Part shown: piece after piece, positions 33,044 to 45,650 of the stretch
How the letters are laid out: each line of letters begins with the position of its first letter
Position numbering within the stretch: position 1 is the stretch's first letter
DNA from: Laguncularia racemosa
Lineage: Eukaryota; Streptophyta; Magnoliopsida; Myrtales; Combretaceae
Length of the DNA stretch: 64,000 nucleotides
Reading direction: 5' to 3'
NCBI GenBank assembly: GCA_037954665.1
Contig: JBBMOL010000181.1
Location: 1,240,001 to 1,304,000, forward strand
Position numbers and translations under genes: made by a program
The notes under the pieces: generated by a model
Databases searched by the model: none
The model's input: only the letters and a program-made list of their open reading frames with translations
Told to the model about the DNA's origin: nothing

Positions 33044-34582
33044 TGATAAGATCACATTATACTTATATTTTCTTTTGGATTTATATTAAATTTATTTCAA
33101 TATTATAAGAAAATATAAAGAAATGGTACTTAATGGTGTTTATTGTGAAAATTCAGGTTTTGAGGACCTAAAAGTAAATTACAAGTTGATTGGATGAGTT
33201 TTTCACAAAATTGAAGAAGCAAGTGAAGGATTTCATTGAAGGCCACCGGCCTTGAGCCGGCCTACATTAACCGGCCTAGAAAGAAACATCAAAGCCGCCG
33301 GCCTTGAGCCAGCCTACATTCAAGGCCGCCGGCCTTGAGCCGGCTTACATTGTTACTTAGATATCCATTGCGAAAATCTCTCCAAAATATTATCTTGATT
33401 AATTTGCTGACTCAATTCCTCATCAGATCAGCCTTATCCTCCTCCTCTTTGGATCTATAAATAGACCCCTTGTGTGAACCTTGAAGGCATCCTTTGTTTT
33501 TAGATCTTTTGAATCATTAGAATTCCTTTGGGAGCTTAGGATTTTATCTTCTCTTTAAATTCTTTTACATTTCATGTTATTCTAAATTTTAGTTTGAAGA
33601 AAGAAAGTTATTGAAGTTTGCTTTCAATTGAAGAACTTTAGGAATCATTTCGGAAGATTGGAGTTTTACAAACTTTTGAAGATTATAGCAATTGTTTCAT
33701 TTATTTAATTTTCTTCTATGCCATTTATCGGTTTATTTTTATTATTTAATATGAATTCCATTGCACTTATTTACTTCAATTGTTCTTATGCAATCTATAC
33801 CATAATGTTCTAAATCATCCTCGTGGGAAACATGATGAAGCCATAATTCAAACTAAAATGATCATTGTATTCATGTTATAGGACATATAGATATACGGAA
33901 TTTTCATATAAGAAGTCCTGCTATGAATTGTATTTTTTTTAATTGAAATCAATGCATAGGAATTTAAATGACTCGAAAGATAAATTTAGGTTTTATCAGG
34001 AATTCTTAAGTAAGATTTAATAATTCATGCGGGAGCAGCGTTATTGAATTTTATTAAAAATTGACCTAAGTGTTTCATGCAATATTTTTATTAAATTTTT
34101 CACTAAGGGATTAGGAGAAATTATTTTAAAGATATTAGGCAATCATATAATTGGGAAATTTATGATTGTGAATTAGAATCCTCCGTTGATTTTAATTAGC
34201 GGGAGCTATTAAATTAAATTGGGGTAATGTTACTTTAAAACTTGAAAAGGGATTAAGGTTTTGTCAATTTCTTGTGAAAATCCATATAGCTATGAGTTAT
34301 TATAACATGGAGGCAATATGATTAGTAGAATTAGGGTGGATTCTAATTTCCCACCATCAATTCATCCTTTTTCAAACACAATTCCCTTTTTGCGTATTTA
34401 GTATAATTCATTCAATTCTCATCAAATATCATTGCTTAAATAATAGTAGAAATTGATATAGGTCTATTACTTAATCAATCTTCGTGGTTCGACACTCTTC
34501 TCTCACTATATTACTTGATCCGATCCGGTACACTTGCCGGTATTTATTCACGCTCATTTTATATCTCTTTTTGCGTGGATTA
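33044..34582 (+). mobile_element. Solo LTR of the element D family inside element C
   Basis: 1539 bp, TGATAAGATCAC...TGCGTGGATTA, closely matching the D LTRs at 45249 and 55853. Flanked by exact CTACA duplications (33039-33043 and 34583-34587), so it is a true insertion reduced to one LTR by recombination. It splits element C between RNase H and integrase. The last base pair CA is TA. A TATA box TATAAATAG is at 33456-33464, and GC-rich GGCCGCCGGCC units lie at 33240-33352. Confidence 0.95.
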
Positions 34583-34587
34583 CTACA

Positions 34588-35990
34588 CGTAGTATTCAAC
34601 TAAGTATCATTGATTGAATTAAAGCTGTGTAAATTGAAGATCTTAGAATTCAGAAGATCAAAAGCAAAATAGAACAAGGTGAAGCTACTGAATTCAATAT
34701 AGATGTTGAAGGGGCAATTAAATACGACATGAGATGGTGTATTCTAGATAACATGGAGTTGAAGAAGGAGATCATAAAAGAAAGCTTATTACTCAGGATC
34801 TACAGTATATCTTGGAAGCACCAAGATGTATAAGGATCTAAAAAGTCATTATTAGTGGAAAAATATGAATCGAGAGATAATTAGGTTTTTATCTTGATGT
34901 CTAACTTGTTAACAAATTAGGATTGAGCACTAAAGACCAGCTGCTGAGTTACGACCACTTCCTATACTTGAATGGAAGTGGGAACACATAACTATAGATT
35001 TTGTGATAGACCTCTCGAGGACTATAGAGAAATATGATGTAATATGGGTAATTGTAGATAGATTGACCAAGTCCACCCATTTCTTACCAATTAAGGTGGA
35101 CTATAGATTAGAGAAGCTTGCATAACTATACATCAAGGAGATTGTTAGATTATATGGTGTACCAACCACTATCACATTTGATAGGGATACTTGATTTGTG
35201 AGTAGATTTTAGAAAAGTCTACATCAGGCGTTGGGAACTAAATTGAAGTTTAGTAATACATTTCACCCTTAGACAGATGGATAGTCTAAGAGAACCATCC
35301 AAATTCTAGAAGACTTACGACGAGCTCATGCATTAGACTATGGGGGTAATTGGAGTGATCATCTACCTTTGGTGGAATTCGCATATAACACCAGTTATCA
35401 ATCTACTAACTAGATGGCTCCATATGAAATATTATATGGTAGAAAGCGTAGATCTCCTTAGATATACTAGGATAAAGTGGGATAAAGATAGATAATGAGG
35501 TTAGAAATAGTGCAAGAACTAGTAGACAAGGTTAGAATGATAAGGCAGCGGATTCTATTAGCCTAAAGTCACTAGAAGAGTATTGTAGATAAACAATGAT
35601 GCCCCTTAGAATTTCAAGTAGAGGATAAAGTTTTACTGAAGATATCTCCAACTAAGGGGATAATCAGGTTTGGCCTTTGGGGGAAGTTAAATTAAAGATA
35701 CTTAAGTTTGTTCAAGATTTTGGAAAGAGTTGGTATAGTTGCTTATAGGTTAACTCTACTACCAAGTTTGATTGGGGTACATGATGTATTTCATGTTTCC
35801 ATGTTAAGGAATTTATATCAAACCTAGACCAAATAATAGAGCTTTGGAACCTTTGAAGGTACAACCAGATTTTTCATCCATTGAGAGACCTGTAAAAATA
35901 GTTGATACGAAGGAGCAAGTATTAAGAAGAAGAAGAATTCCCTATGTCAAAGTATAGTAGACGAATCAAACAAAACAAGAAGTAACTTGA
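34588..35990 (+). pseudogene. Element C integrase remnant
   Basis: Resumes after the solo LTR. The zinc-binding N-domain is weak (HYW- and CLTC-like words near 34845-34910). The core is clear: HITIDFVIDLSRTIEKYDVIW (first catalytic Asp, about 34990-35040), LTKSTHFLPI, YGVPTTITFDRDT (second Asp, about 35152-35192) and ILEDLRRAH (Glu, about 35305-35330), then LPLVEFAYNTSYQS and APYEILYGRKRRSP. The family's usual S-D-R-D is F-D-R-D here. The C-terminal part near 35760-35820 (LIGVHDVFHVSMLRN-like) precedes the polypurine tract by about 250 bp. Many TAG/TAA stops. Integrase would join cDNA to the genome. Confidence 0.9.
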
Positions 35991-36069
35991 GATTTAGAAG
36001 AAAAAATGAGAAAGAAGCATCTAAAACTCTTTCTAATTTTAGGTAACTTTTAAGGACAAAAGTTTTTAT

Positions 36070-36081
36070 AAGGGGGCAAAA
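36070..36081 (+). other. Polypurine tract of element C
   Basis: AAGGGGGCAAAA immediately precedes the TGTAATATA start of the 3' LTR. Confidence 0.88.
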
Positions 36082-37944
36082 TGTAATATATGGTTAAAAT
36101 ATATACATATATATACATATTCATAATTATTAAATAATAATATAATATAATATAATACATAACTAAGGCTAATTAAATAAATAATATTAACAAATGGGGG
36201 CGATTTGATCTTTTCCTAGCTAGACTCTAAAAGCCTACTTAACCTAAGGTTCTCTCTTTTCCCTCATTTGCAATTGTAACTAGAAACCTAAGAGAGACTT
36301 TAGAGACCTTACAAAGAGCACCGACGATCTAAAAGAGAACCACAAGGCTAATCCAATAGAGATTGGAATGAAGGACATGTTGGAACAAGCGTAGGATCAA
36401 ACAAATTGAAGGATTCCAACCGCAATTCAAATCAGGTAAGTGCACAGAACTCTAATTTACATTAGAATTGATAAATACAATAATCGATTAGGGTTAGAAT
36501 CATAAAAATTAGGCTTAGGAACAAATTTGGAGAAAAAGGAAAAAGGGATAATGAAGAACAAGGTGTATATGGTCAAACACACGCCCGTGTATCTACTTGC
36601 GTAGAAACATAAGAATGTATAGTAAAGTACATGGAGGAAAGACAAGCCCGTGTTCTTAGACATGTCAAAATTATAAAATAAACATAAAGGTACACGGTCG
36701 GATACATGACTATGTGCTTGGGTGTGCTGAATTAACATTTTACATAGAAAGGTATACAGATATTAGCACAATCATACTCTAGCCTGTGTTCCTCTATATG
36801 GCCTCTCATACAACCGTGTCATCTTGGAACACTTACACTTTAATTCTAAATTGTATTTTCATGATTTTAAAATATGATAGATACACAATAGGACTTCAAG
36901 GAAGAGAATTATACAATTGGAAGATACCTAATAAGTTAGTAAACCTAGATTACTTGTAGAATAGAACTAAGTGTAGTTCTTTATAATTGAACAGGTTTAC
37001 ACCCTTTTCTTAGAGATGTAAGGGACTATAGTAGGAACATTCTTCTAGGTACTTGTTTACCTTGTTTTGCTGATTGTGTTTGCTAGGTAGTTGTTTAGTA
37101 AAGGTAAGTGGTTAATCATTTTAAATGGTTAATGAACTTAATTGAAAGTTAGAATTTAATGTGTATGTTGCTTGTGCTTAGCTTGGCCTAGGGGCTTGCA
37201 ATGGCAAATCTTTAGGGGGCACCTCGATGATTGGTATGCCACATTGTCCTTAGTGGAGCTATATATCGAAATAATCTGAGGTAGATTAGGGTTAAAAAGG
37301 ACCTATAATGGCAGTTCCCATTAGGACTATATATATATAGGAATATTATATGAGAATCAAGATCATGAGTACCCCTATACTGTATGTTGATTAATTGAAA
37401 TTAATTAATTAGGTGAATTGATGTATTATATACTAATAATACTACTGATGCATATATGCCTATGATATTGTTATTATGTGCCATGTGCATGTCTATGTGG
37501 TACTCACGTACTAGGCTTAAGCTCATTCCTTTTCATCTTTTAGTTACAAGAGAGAACAATGAACATATCGACTATAGTGGGAATGGGAATTTAGTGAGAC
37601 ATTATGTGGATGAGTATAGGAGAGAACATTATGGTAGGAAATTAAGGGAGAACTATTATTAGAATTTTATGATGTGGATTTGAAAATATGGAATAGTACT
37701 AGATTCCTAATTATGTCAAGAACGATTAGGATAGATGTTCACTCCAATTTTTAATGTTTTATTTAATTATGATTGGAATGGCTCACCTGAAAGTTATTCA
37801 TTTTTATTATCAAAGTAATATTAGTATGAATGTAATGTGGAGATGAACATATTTCAAGTTGTATGGAGATTTAGAGTTTCAATGTGTTACTATATAGTAA
37901 TGACACATGGTGAGCTGTGATGTTCCAAGTTTTAGGGCATTACA
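36082..37944 (+). repeat. 3' LTR of element C
   Basis: 1863 bp, aligns along its whole length with 27603-29460. Ends GGGCATTACA followed by the TATAC duplication. Confidence 0.92.
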
Positions 37945-38504
37945 TATACTTAGCTCTAAGAGATTACATTAGCCCTTTATTTCATAAAATTGCAGCAACA
38001 ATGCTAAAGTAATTCTAAACTTAAGAGAGTAGTTTTGTTTATAGTGAAGTCAAATTAGAGTTTTCTAATCTAGCCTTTTGGGATAAAAAAACCGCCTTGG
38101 CACATTTTATCTATTATTTATGCTTTTAGAAAATTTTTAAAAATATTTTCAATATCATTATGAAGCTCTTAAAAAGAAAAAGTAAATTAGGACCCTTTAT
38201 CTTTACTCAATATGCACTCAATTCCCTTAAAAAAATGAGTCTCTACATTCCTTAGCTTTTTAAATCATGTTTTTGGGTCACCATTCAACCTAAAGTTAAA
38301 ATGAAACAATACATATATATATATATTATTAATTTAGAAAAATAACTAAAAATCATAATCTAAAGTATAAATTGCAACATCAAAGCTTAGAAAATGCATA
38401 TTTAAAAAATAAAAAGAAGAAAATAAGTATAACTAAAGTGTAAAAAAAGGAACCTTCAAATAAGTTATCTTTTCTATTGTTTTGATATTTTACTTTTCTC
38501 TTTA

Positions 38505-39321
38505 GGGTAAATTACATGGACACTGTATGAAAACTTTTGAAATTACATAGATCACCTAACTTTTGAAAAGTTAGCACTTAAACTTTTTAAAACAGCTTTG
38601 GGATCCAATTTGTTTATGTGTTAGCTGTCGATGAGGATTTTTCTACCAACATAAATAATTAAATTAGTATACTAAATTAACAAATGTTAACAAAATACCA
38701 AAAAGATGAGAAAAAAAAAGAAAAATAAAAAAAGGAAAATCAAGTTAATTTTTTTTTAAAGAAAAAACTATGAGGCCATTATTGGCCATCCCAATGACCA
38801 CCCTGACAATAGTTATAAATTCATGGTGGATTGAGATGCACTTACATAAATGGATCATGCAACCCATCACCTTAAGGGAATCATTGTGACTTAATTACAC
38901 TTTAGGCGATTTTCCCCCCTTAAGTTTCAAGGGTGACTACCTACCATTGTGGGTGGGTTAGATGACCCACTTATGTAAGTGGGTCATCACTCACCATGTA
39001 TTTGTAGCTAGCAACCACACTTGCCTTTGAGTGGTTGGCAACAACTATATATATATATAATTTCATTTGATTTTACATTTTTTAGTTTTTTCTTGCATTT
39101 TTTTTTAACTTTCTACACTTTTTTAGTATTTTTTTAAACATTTGTGAATTAAATATATTAATTTAATAATTCACATTGGTAGGAATATCCACATAAGCAA
39201 CTAACACAATAAACAAAGTGGGTTCTACTATTGTTTTAAGGAATATAGGTGTAAACTTTTCAAAAAGTAAGGGGTCTATGCAATTTCAAAAATCTTCAAA
39301 GGATGTCCATATGATTTACTC
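38505..39321. mobile_element. MULE-type MITE with about 215-bp terminal inverted repeats
   Basis: 38505-38722 and 39098-39321 are inverted copies (ends GGGTAAATTACATGGACA and, reversed, GAGTAAATCATATGGACA; inner words TTTGTTTAT.TGTTAG and CTACCAA match). Flanks TTCTCTTTA (38496-38504) and ATCTCTTTA (39322-39330) are a 9-bp duplication with one mismatch, which points to a Mutator-like transposase acting in trans. The 375-bp middle has no coding capacity. The arms are about 75-80% alike, so it is old. Confidence 0.85.
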
Positions 39322-39330
39322 ATCTCTTTA

Positions 39331-42259
39331 TTTTACTTCTAACATATATATTTTAAATTTTCAATTTCACTCTTTTGATAACATCATTATTCTGAATCAT
39401 TTAATCTTCTTAGTTTTTTCACTATTTTTTTTTTACTTATCATTATTTTTCTAAAAGGTAAAATACAAAATGGAGATTGAATCTTTATAGACAAGTTTTA
39501 GGATGTATAAAAACTTGTTTTAAAAGACAAGAATTTCAAGAGATAAGAAAGTTAAGTATACATGAGCAATCTATCACATACTTATATGGTAATATGGGTA
39601 TATTAAGGCTATAAATAATTAAATATCTACAAATTATAAATATTCCACAACTACTTCAATGACTCACATGTCATCTTCTAATTTCAATAAGTTACACCTA
39701 TATATATATATATATAAGTCGACTAAATCACTAATAAATCTAACTATAATAGAATAGCCTAAAAATATCCAAATACTCTTATACCTTAATGCTGGTTCAA
39801 CAACTAGGTTTGTAGTCTAAATCTATACATACACCCTTTTATTTGCAATATCTTGAAAAATAAAATTCACATGAAGGGTGAGATAATGTGAGAATTAGGT
39901 CAAAATATCCATTTTTATAATTCTTTTTTGTTGAAAACGGTCATTGGAAAATTATTTGTGATGTAATATCGCAACTAGAAGTTATGATTTTTCTTAGGTT
40001 CTTTGTGTGAAACATTTATAAAGATTGGTTGTGTAACTATAAATCATAGTACTAACCTACAATTTTCTCAATGACACCTCCACCAGCAGCAACAACACTT
40101 GATACAACATATGTAAACCCCCCAAAATTTTCAAATCAGGATGGATATCACCTAACAATAATCTAGAGAAATTCCCTAGATTCAATATGGTACCTAACCT
40201 TAACCTTAGGAGCTACCCCAATTTACCCTAAAATGGTAACTCTACAGCCCTAAACCCTAAAATGATTGACCAAAACTCTAATTTGACTCAAAAACCCTAA
40301 ATTAAAAACTTAAGACTCTAATTCAAATAATAAGCCCCAAGATAAAAAAATCAAAGCCCTAATTCAAGTCAAAAGACCTAAAATTGTAAATCAAAGTATT
40401 GAGTCTAAATTAAAACCTAAAGCTAAAATTATTCCTAAAAACATCCTAAATCACACAACTCAATATTAATAGCTAACATCATCTACCAATCAAGGATTAA
40501 TGAACTTAATTGAGCAAAAATATAATATCACAATACTCAATTACGATGTAGACTAAGTTTGTTAGTGTAACTAGGACATTTTGATTCCTAATCAACAATT
40601 TCTTAAGATAAAGTAAAGCACTCCTAATTATACTTAATTAACAACTAATTAAACCACCTAAACTACACAAAAGATAAAAGGAAGAACACCTTAAGCACCC
40701 TTCCTTGATCGTCAGCCAAACTTCCTATTCCACACCATTTGACACCTCAACTCCATCTAATGGCCATCCTTAAATCATGGGTTTAGCTTAGTAGATTAGA
40801 GTTGGCTAAGAGGACATTTGTTAAGAAGAAACTAGAATTTACCTAAAGTAGCAAATGACTGAACCATGGAATTAGCTAAAAACTATTAGACAACTTCAAT
40901 AACCTACCAACTTTACTACTCATTGGATAAAATAGAGGCATTAAGCAAGATTTGAAACAAACAAAAACCACACACACCCACCTCCCATACGTCGGCCACT
41001 TTCCCTCTCATCTAGTCACATTTCACTTCCATCTTAAAATCTCTCAAAATCACACAAGACAAGACACTCCACCACCACCACCTCACAAACACTACCCTTC
41101 ACCACACACTCTTCACTTCTAAGCTTATCTATCCCTTCAAATTTTTTCTAAAGCATAAAAAATGCCCCTAACCTAAACCATAACTGTAACCCTCGAGCCA
41201 CCACCACCATTCACACAATCCTTAACAAATCTATTACCAACATCTTCCTTCCCTAGCTTGGAATGAGGGGTAGAGACCAAAACCAAAGAAAGAAGGAGAT
41301 TAAAAGTGGCAAGGACAATTTGGGGGTTAGTTTGAGGCTAGAAGTAGGAGAAGGAGCCACACTACTAGGAGCTTTGTCTTAAGAGTAAGAAAAAAATTGT
41401 TGTTTTCTTAGCTTTTTTATGTTGTCCTATTTAATTGTTGCATGGAAAAATAGAACCTATTCTTGTGACATGGAACTCATGTAGTAAGATAGTTTTGATC
41501 ATGTGATTGTAGAGATTTAGTGTTAATACATGTACCAATCTAGACAATGTAACATATTATACCTAAGTAAGCTTTTTTGTTGTTTTATTATGAAACTATG
41601 AAAAGAACATCATTGGAACAACCATCTACCTTGTTAGCTAAAAACTTAAATAATCATAAAAGCTTCCAAACCTTGATATATTAAGTGCTTTACAACATTG
41701 ACTAGCATTACGGAGTAGTTAGAGCAAATTATAAATGATTAAGTTGAGAAAGTAGATGGAATCCCCCTTAAACACCATGATTGAAGCCTAGAAGGAGAGG
41801 GATAAGGTGAGTTCCTTTAATCCCTAGCTTACGGATGTAGTCAAGATTAGGAGGGATTAGAAACAAAACTTATTAGTTTAGTGCTCAAATTATAGTCTTT
41901 AGGTGAAAATACACAAAAAGAAGGGAGGCCTTAGGAGTTCCATTTTAGGTGGTAGAACTCAACACTTCCAGTAGATAGATTCCCTCAAACATTAAATAAA
42001 TTCCCAATCAGGATTAAAAATTAGTTAGTTTTATTTTCCTTAAGTTTATGGTCCAATAGGAATCAAAAAGCCTTAAAATAGGCCTAAAATGTGAGACCAA
42101 TCGAATTGATCTAACCTTTCCAAAAAATGTATGCCCTAAATGACTAGAATGATCTCACCATTTAAAAGTACACTTGAAAACCCTTACACTAACTATAAGA
42201 ATGCAAAAAATGAACTTAAGGGTAAAGCCCATGACTAAGGCTCAATCCATTTCCAAAAA
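39331..42259. other. AT-rich intergenic DNA, no recognised gene
   Basis: Holds a short (TA)n run at 39699-39716 and scattered CCCTAAA words near 40220-40300 that do not form an array. No coding region or paired repeat could be supported. Confidence 0.6.
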
Positions 42260-42572
42260 TGTTATGGAAAAATCCGAATATGTTTGCAAGCAGGGGTAGT
42301 TGAGATAGATAGGATTGTATAATAGTCATTAGATTATGTAGATCATGGCTATCTATAGATGATGGCCTCTTGTATATAAGGATGAATTTTCCTCATTTAT
42401 AATCTATCCTAAAATACAATCACAATTCTTACTCTAAAGTGTCTCTTGCTTTCTAAGACTTTCTCTTTAGTAATTATGTCTTGTGTATTTTAGATAGAAA
42501 GGCTGACTTAGCTTCTCTATAAAGAGTCTAAGTACTGTATGTGACAATCTTGAAATTAGCTTGCACATGACA
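42260..42572 (+). repeat. Probable 5' LTR of element F
   Basis: About 313 bp from TGTTATGG to CACATGACA, containing a TATA box (TATATAAG, 42373-42380) and a T-rich downstream part typical of R/U5. After it TTTCGTATCAAAGCAAG looks like a decayed TGGTATCAGAGC primer-binding site, and gag follows. No second copy of this LTR was seen in the window, so the start is provisional. Confidence 0.6.
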
Positions 42573-42601
42573 TTTCGTATCAAAGCAAGTTCCTAAAAGA
42601 G

Positions 42602-43480
42602 ATGGAAGAAAGCTTGCGTCTGAGATCCTAACTAAATATGCTAGAACCCCTGTGGCTCCTTTAGTGGATGAGGAGTTTTCTCTTCAAGGAAAATCTTAGG
42701 GAAGTAAAGCCTTAGTGGACATTAAGGTAGCTAGGGTGGAGCTAACCATGGTTAACATGATGAATTGAGTTTAGGGGGTTGAGGAAGGCTTGGAGAATTT
42801 TCAAAAGGAACTACCAAATGAGATGCTAACAACCTTAAATTAAACATAAGGTGATCTACACGGAAAGGATGCTACCTTAGAAGAGATGATCAAATCCTTT
42901 AAAAGGGAATTAGAGGAGTTAAAGGGTTAAGTCTAGTAGTGCTTTGAGGCTGGACATGGGCTAGCCCATGTACGTTTGATCACATAGGTGGAGGTGCCTA
43001 AACCTAAGTGCTTCAAGGGGTCTAAGAATGTAAGAGAGATAGATAATTTTTTCTTTAGAGCTTGGAACATTACTTTGATGTGATTAGTGTACTAGATGTT
43101 GCATTAAGCTTAAGGGTAACTCCTATGTTCCTAGATGATTTAGCCACCCTTTAGTAGAGAAGACAGTCCAATGGAGCTAGGCAAAGAGTTGGAGTAATTA
43201 GGAGCTGGGAAGAATTCAACGTCGAGTTAAGGGCTTAATTCTATCTAAGCAATGCCGAGTAGGAGGCTCCAGGGAGACTAAGGTGTTTGCAACATAAGGC
43301 ATCCATTTGTGAGTATATGCAGGAGTTATTGGAGATTCTAAACATGAGTGATAGGAATGCTATGTTCGCATTCTATGATGGGCTACAAGAATGGGCCTAG
43401 ATGGAGTTAAAGAGGCATGAAGTCTAGACTTTGGCTTAAGCCATGGCTATTACAAAAAAACTAGATAAGGCTCAGGGCTA
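42602..43480 (+). pseudogene. Element F: Ty3/gypsy gag remnant
   Basis: The middle reads VEVPKPKCFKGSKNVREIDNFF (about 42989-43055) and, after frameshifts, WEEFNVELRA*FYLSNAE, RLRCLQHKASICEYMQELLEI (about 43208-43340) and RNAMFAFYDGLQEW (about 43352-43400), the ordered blocks of plant Ty3 gag (K-x-F-x-G, W-x-E-F..F-x-P, L...G-S-x-x-x-Y). Many stops, again mostly TAG. Element F is cut off after gag; no protease or RT follows. Confidence 0.78.
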
Positions 43481-43839
43481 ATAAGTGACCTAAGAAAGAG
43501 GCAAGAGAAGGTAACTATGGAATGAGTAGGGGAGCCTAAGAGGAGGTGGACCCAAGCCTAAGAAGAGATTATGGTATTCCAACCTCGGTGGGGGTAGAAT
43601 CCCTATGGATGAGAGGAAGCAACCCAAGATAAGCCATCTTATTCCTTTTGCAAAGGGTCGGATAGGGCTAGGGAATGTGCAATTCAAGATTGGCTAGTAG
43701 CCCTTATTACAAAGGAGTATAAAGAAGAGGAGGTTTAAGCTAATTACAAGCATTATGAAAATTTAAATTCGATTAAGGTGTCCCCCAAATAGTAGTTCCT
43801 ACTGTAGACTTTAAGACCTATTCTCATTTTTCCTTCAGG

Positions 43840-45128
43840 CATTAAAATGATTCATCCCAATGTACAACAAATACATTTTTATCCTACAAAACTTATGGAG
43901 TGATCTCCTCCAGTTGGTCATCTTATTGGTAGTGTTTGAAGGGATTTCAAGCTTACACGTTTTCTTCAAATGTAGATACTTTAAACACATTTATCATTTA
44001 TCAAACTAAATTTTACCTTCAACTTTCGAGGTCACATAAGAATAAAAGGAAGTGGGGTGAAAACAATGCTAGTCACCCTAAAGAAGAAGTAGGAACTTCC
44101 AAAGTGGTAGAAATAGGAGTGAACTCCTCTAAATGTGCTCGTCTTTCCTCAGGTGATGACCAAAATATCACTGAACATCTATGCATTTGAGAGCTGATGA
44201 ACATCCCTTTCAAGAATTTACTTCTTTAATATTATATCTTTTGTTTGCTCTAATAACATCCATCTTTGTAGGGCTTTATTTAATCTAGCTCCTATCCTAA
44301 AGATCAACCATCAACCCCCCTAGAACCCTACTAAAGAGGAGGATAACTAGGAGTTAGTAGATTAAGTGGATTCTCCTAGAGAACATGAGCGAGCTGATGG
44401 CAATGCCTATTCATACAATCTGGTTGATTATATTGAGATTTTCAAATTTGACAATGAAGCGAGCCTAGATGCAACTACTACTAATGAAACTGAAGTGCTA
44501 GTAACAAACATCAACGTTTCCAAGACTCATGGTGAGGCCTTGCTTCATGAGTGTGCTTATGGTATACCCACTATTTAGGCAATTGACACTTCCTATGTAC
44601 CTCCTATTGTTGCACTTGTTGCTCAATCTTCTCCCCCAATTGTTATCTGTCCCATTAGGACAAGGAGCAACTCTAACACTTGATATTAATTTAAAGGAGA
44701 TGATAAGGTTTCATGGAGTCAATGTACCTCCACATTTTATACTGCCATTAGAACATCTATATGATATAGATGGGTAGGTTTGGGCAGAACCTACATTTGC
44801 TTATACTCATGTATGCACTAGTGTGATGACAATGCAAGGCAAAACCATGTTACTTATGAGTCTCCCTTGGAGGTCATTATCTAAGAAGAAAGAGATTTCC
44901 ATCATAAGTGCTTACGATGAGTCTCAACGTCTAGACTTTCATGTGTTTATCTTAAAGCCTACTGTCGCTAAAGCTCATAAGCTGCTAAAATGCAATGAGC
45001 CAATCAAAACTCAAGATAAAATCAGTAGTGAGATTGAGGTTTTATAGCAAAAGGAGAAAACCCTCAATGTAGAGATAGAAGACCATGATGATGCAAACCT
45101 TGATTTTAGATTAGAGGAAGATGTAACA
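43840..45128 (+). other. Run of open stretches without recognised domain
   Basis: Successive plus-strand open stretches (43936-44190, 44366-44578, 44529-44777, 44823-45047) have protein-like composition, e.g. KEEVGTSKVVEIGVNSSKC and MIRFHGVNVPPHFILPLEHL, and are separated by stops or frame changes. I could not assign a family. The most likely source is a decayed retrotransposon polyprotein, possibly a continuation of element F; a host pseudogene is not excluded. An AATAAATAAATAAATAAA stretch is at about 45170-45190. Confidence 0.35.
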
Positions 45129-45443
45129 CCTTGATGTACCTAGACTTTATTTGTAATTGTTAATACACAATAAATAAATAAATAAATAAAGTATTTAAGT
45201 TATTTATTATTGCTAGTGTTATAGTATTGTAGTGTATCAAGTTATTTCTGATAAGATCACATTATACTTATATTTTCTTCTGGATTTATATTAAATTTAT
45301 TTCAATATTGTAAGAAAATATAAAGAAATGGTATTTAATGGTGTTTATTGTAAAAATTCAAGTTTTGAGGACCTGAAAGTAAATTACAAGTTAATTGGAG
45401 GAGTTTTTCACAAAATTGAAGAAGCAAGTGAAAGATTGCATTG

Positions 45444-45537
45444 AAGGCCGCCGGCCTTTGGCCGGCCTACATTAAACCGGCCTAGAAAGAAACCATCATA
45501 ACGCATGAAAGCTGTCGGCCTTGAGTCGGCCTATATT
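45444..45537 (+). promoter_or_regulatory. GC-rich GGCCGCCGGCC motif cluster upstream of LTR TATA box
   Basis: Two units (45444-45474 and 45507-45537) of the type AAGGCCGCCGGCCTT-x-x-GCCGGCCTACATT in an otherwise AT-rich LTR. TATAAATAG follows at 45642-45650, so the units lie about 105-200 bp upstream of the predicted start, where enhancer sites would be. The 3' LTR (56048-56162) and the solo LTR (33240-33352) carry about three units each. Function is inferred from position. Confidence 0.7.
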
Positions 45538-45641
45538 GTTTCTCGGATATCCATTGCGAAAATCTCTCCAAAATCTTATCTTGATTAATTTGCTGACTCA
45601 ATTCCTCATCAGATCAACCTTATCCTCCTCCTCTTTGGATC

Positions 45642-45650
45642 TATAAATAG
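45642..45650 (+). promoter_or_regulatory. TATA box of element D LTR
   Basis: TATAAATAG preceded by CCTCCTCCTCTTTGGATC, identical in the solo LTR (33456-33464) and the 3' LTR (56267-56275). Expected RNA start about 30 bp downstream. Confidence 0.75.

Larger units (their letters stand above)
27603..37944 (+). mobile_element. Element C: Ty3/gypsy LTR retrotransposon with perfect TSD
   Basis: A 10.3-kb element with LTRs 27603-29460 and 36082-37944, flanked by identical TATAC (27598-27602 and 37945-37949). LTRs start TGTAATATA; the 3' copy ends TTACA and the 5' copy TTATA. Primer-binding site TGGTATTAGAGCC (29468-29480) matches the initiator-Met type. Order gag, protease, RT, RNase H, integrase is Ty3; the Tekay/Del lineage is possible but not proven. 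LTRs look about 88-90% alike. A solo LTR of the D family is inserted in it (33044-34582). Confidence 0.93.

Noticed and set aside
40220..40300. CCCTAAA words hinting at interstitial telomere repeats
   Set aside because: Only scattered single occurrences in AT-rich text, no tandem array.
45642..45650. CRISPR-like or bacterial regulatory arrays near the GC-rich units
   Set aside because: Units are few, irregular and inside plant LTRs; no spacer structure and no bacterial context.
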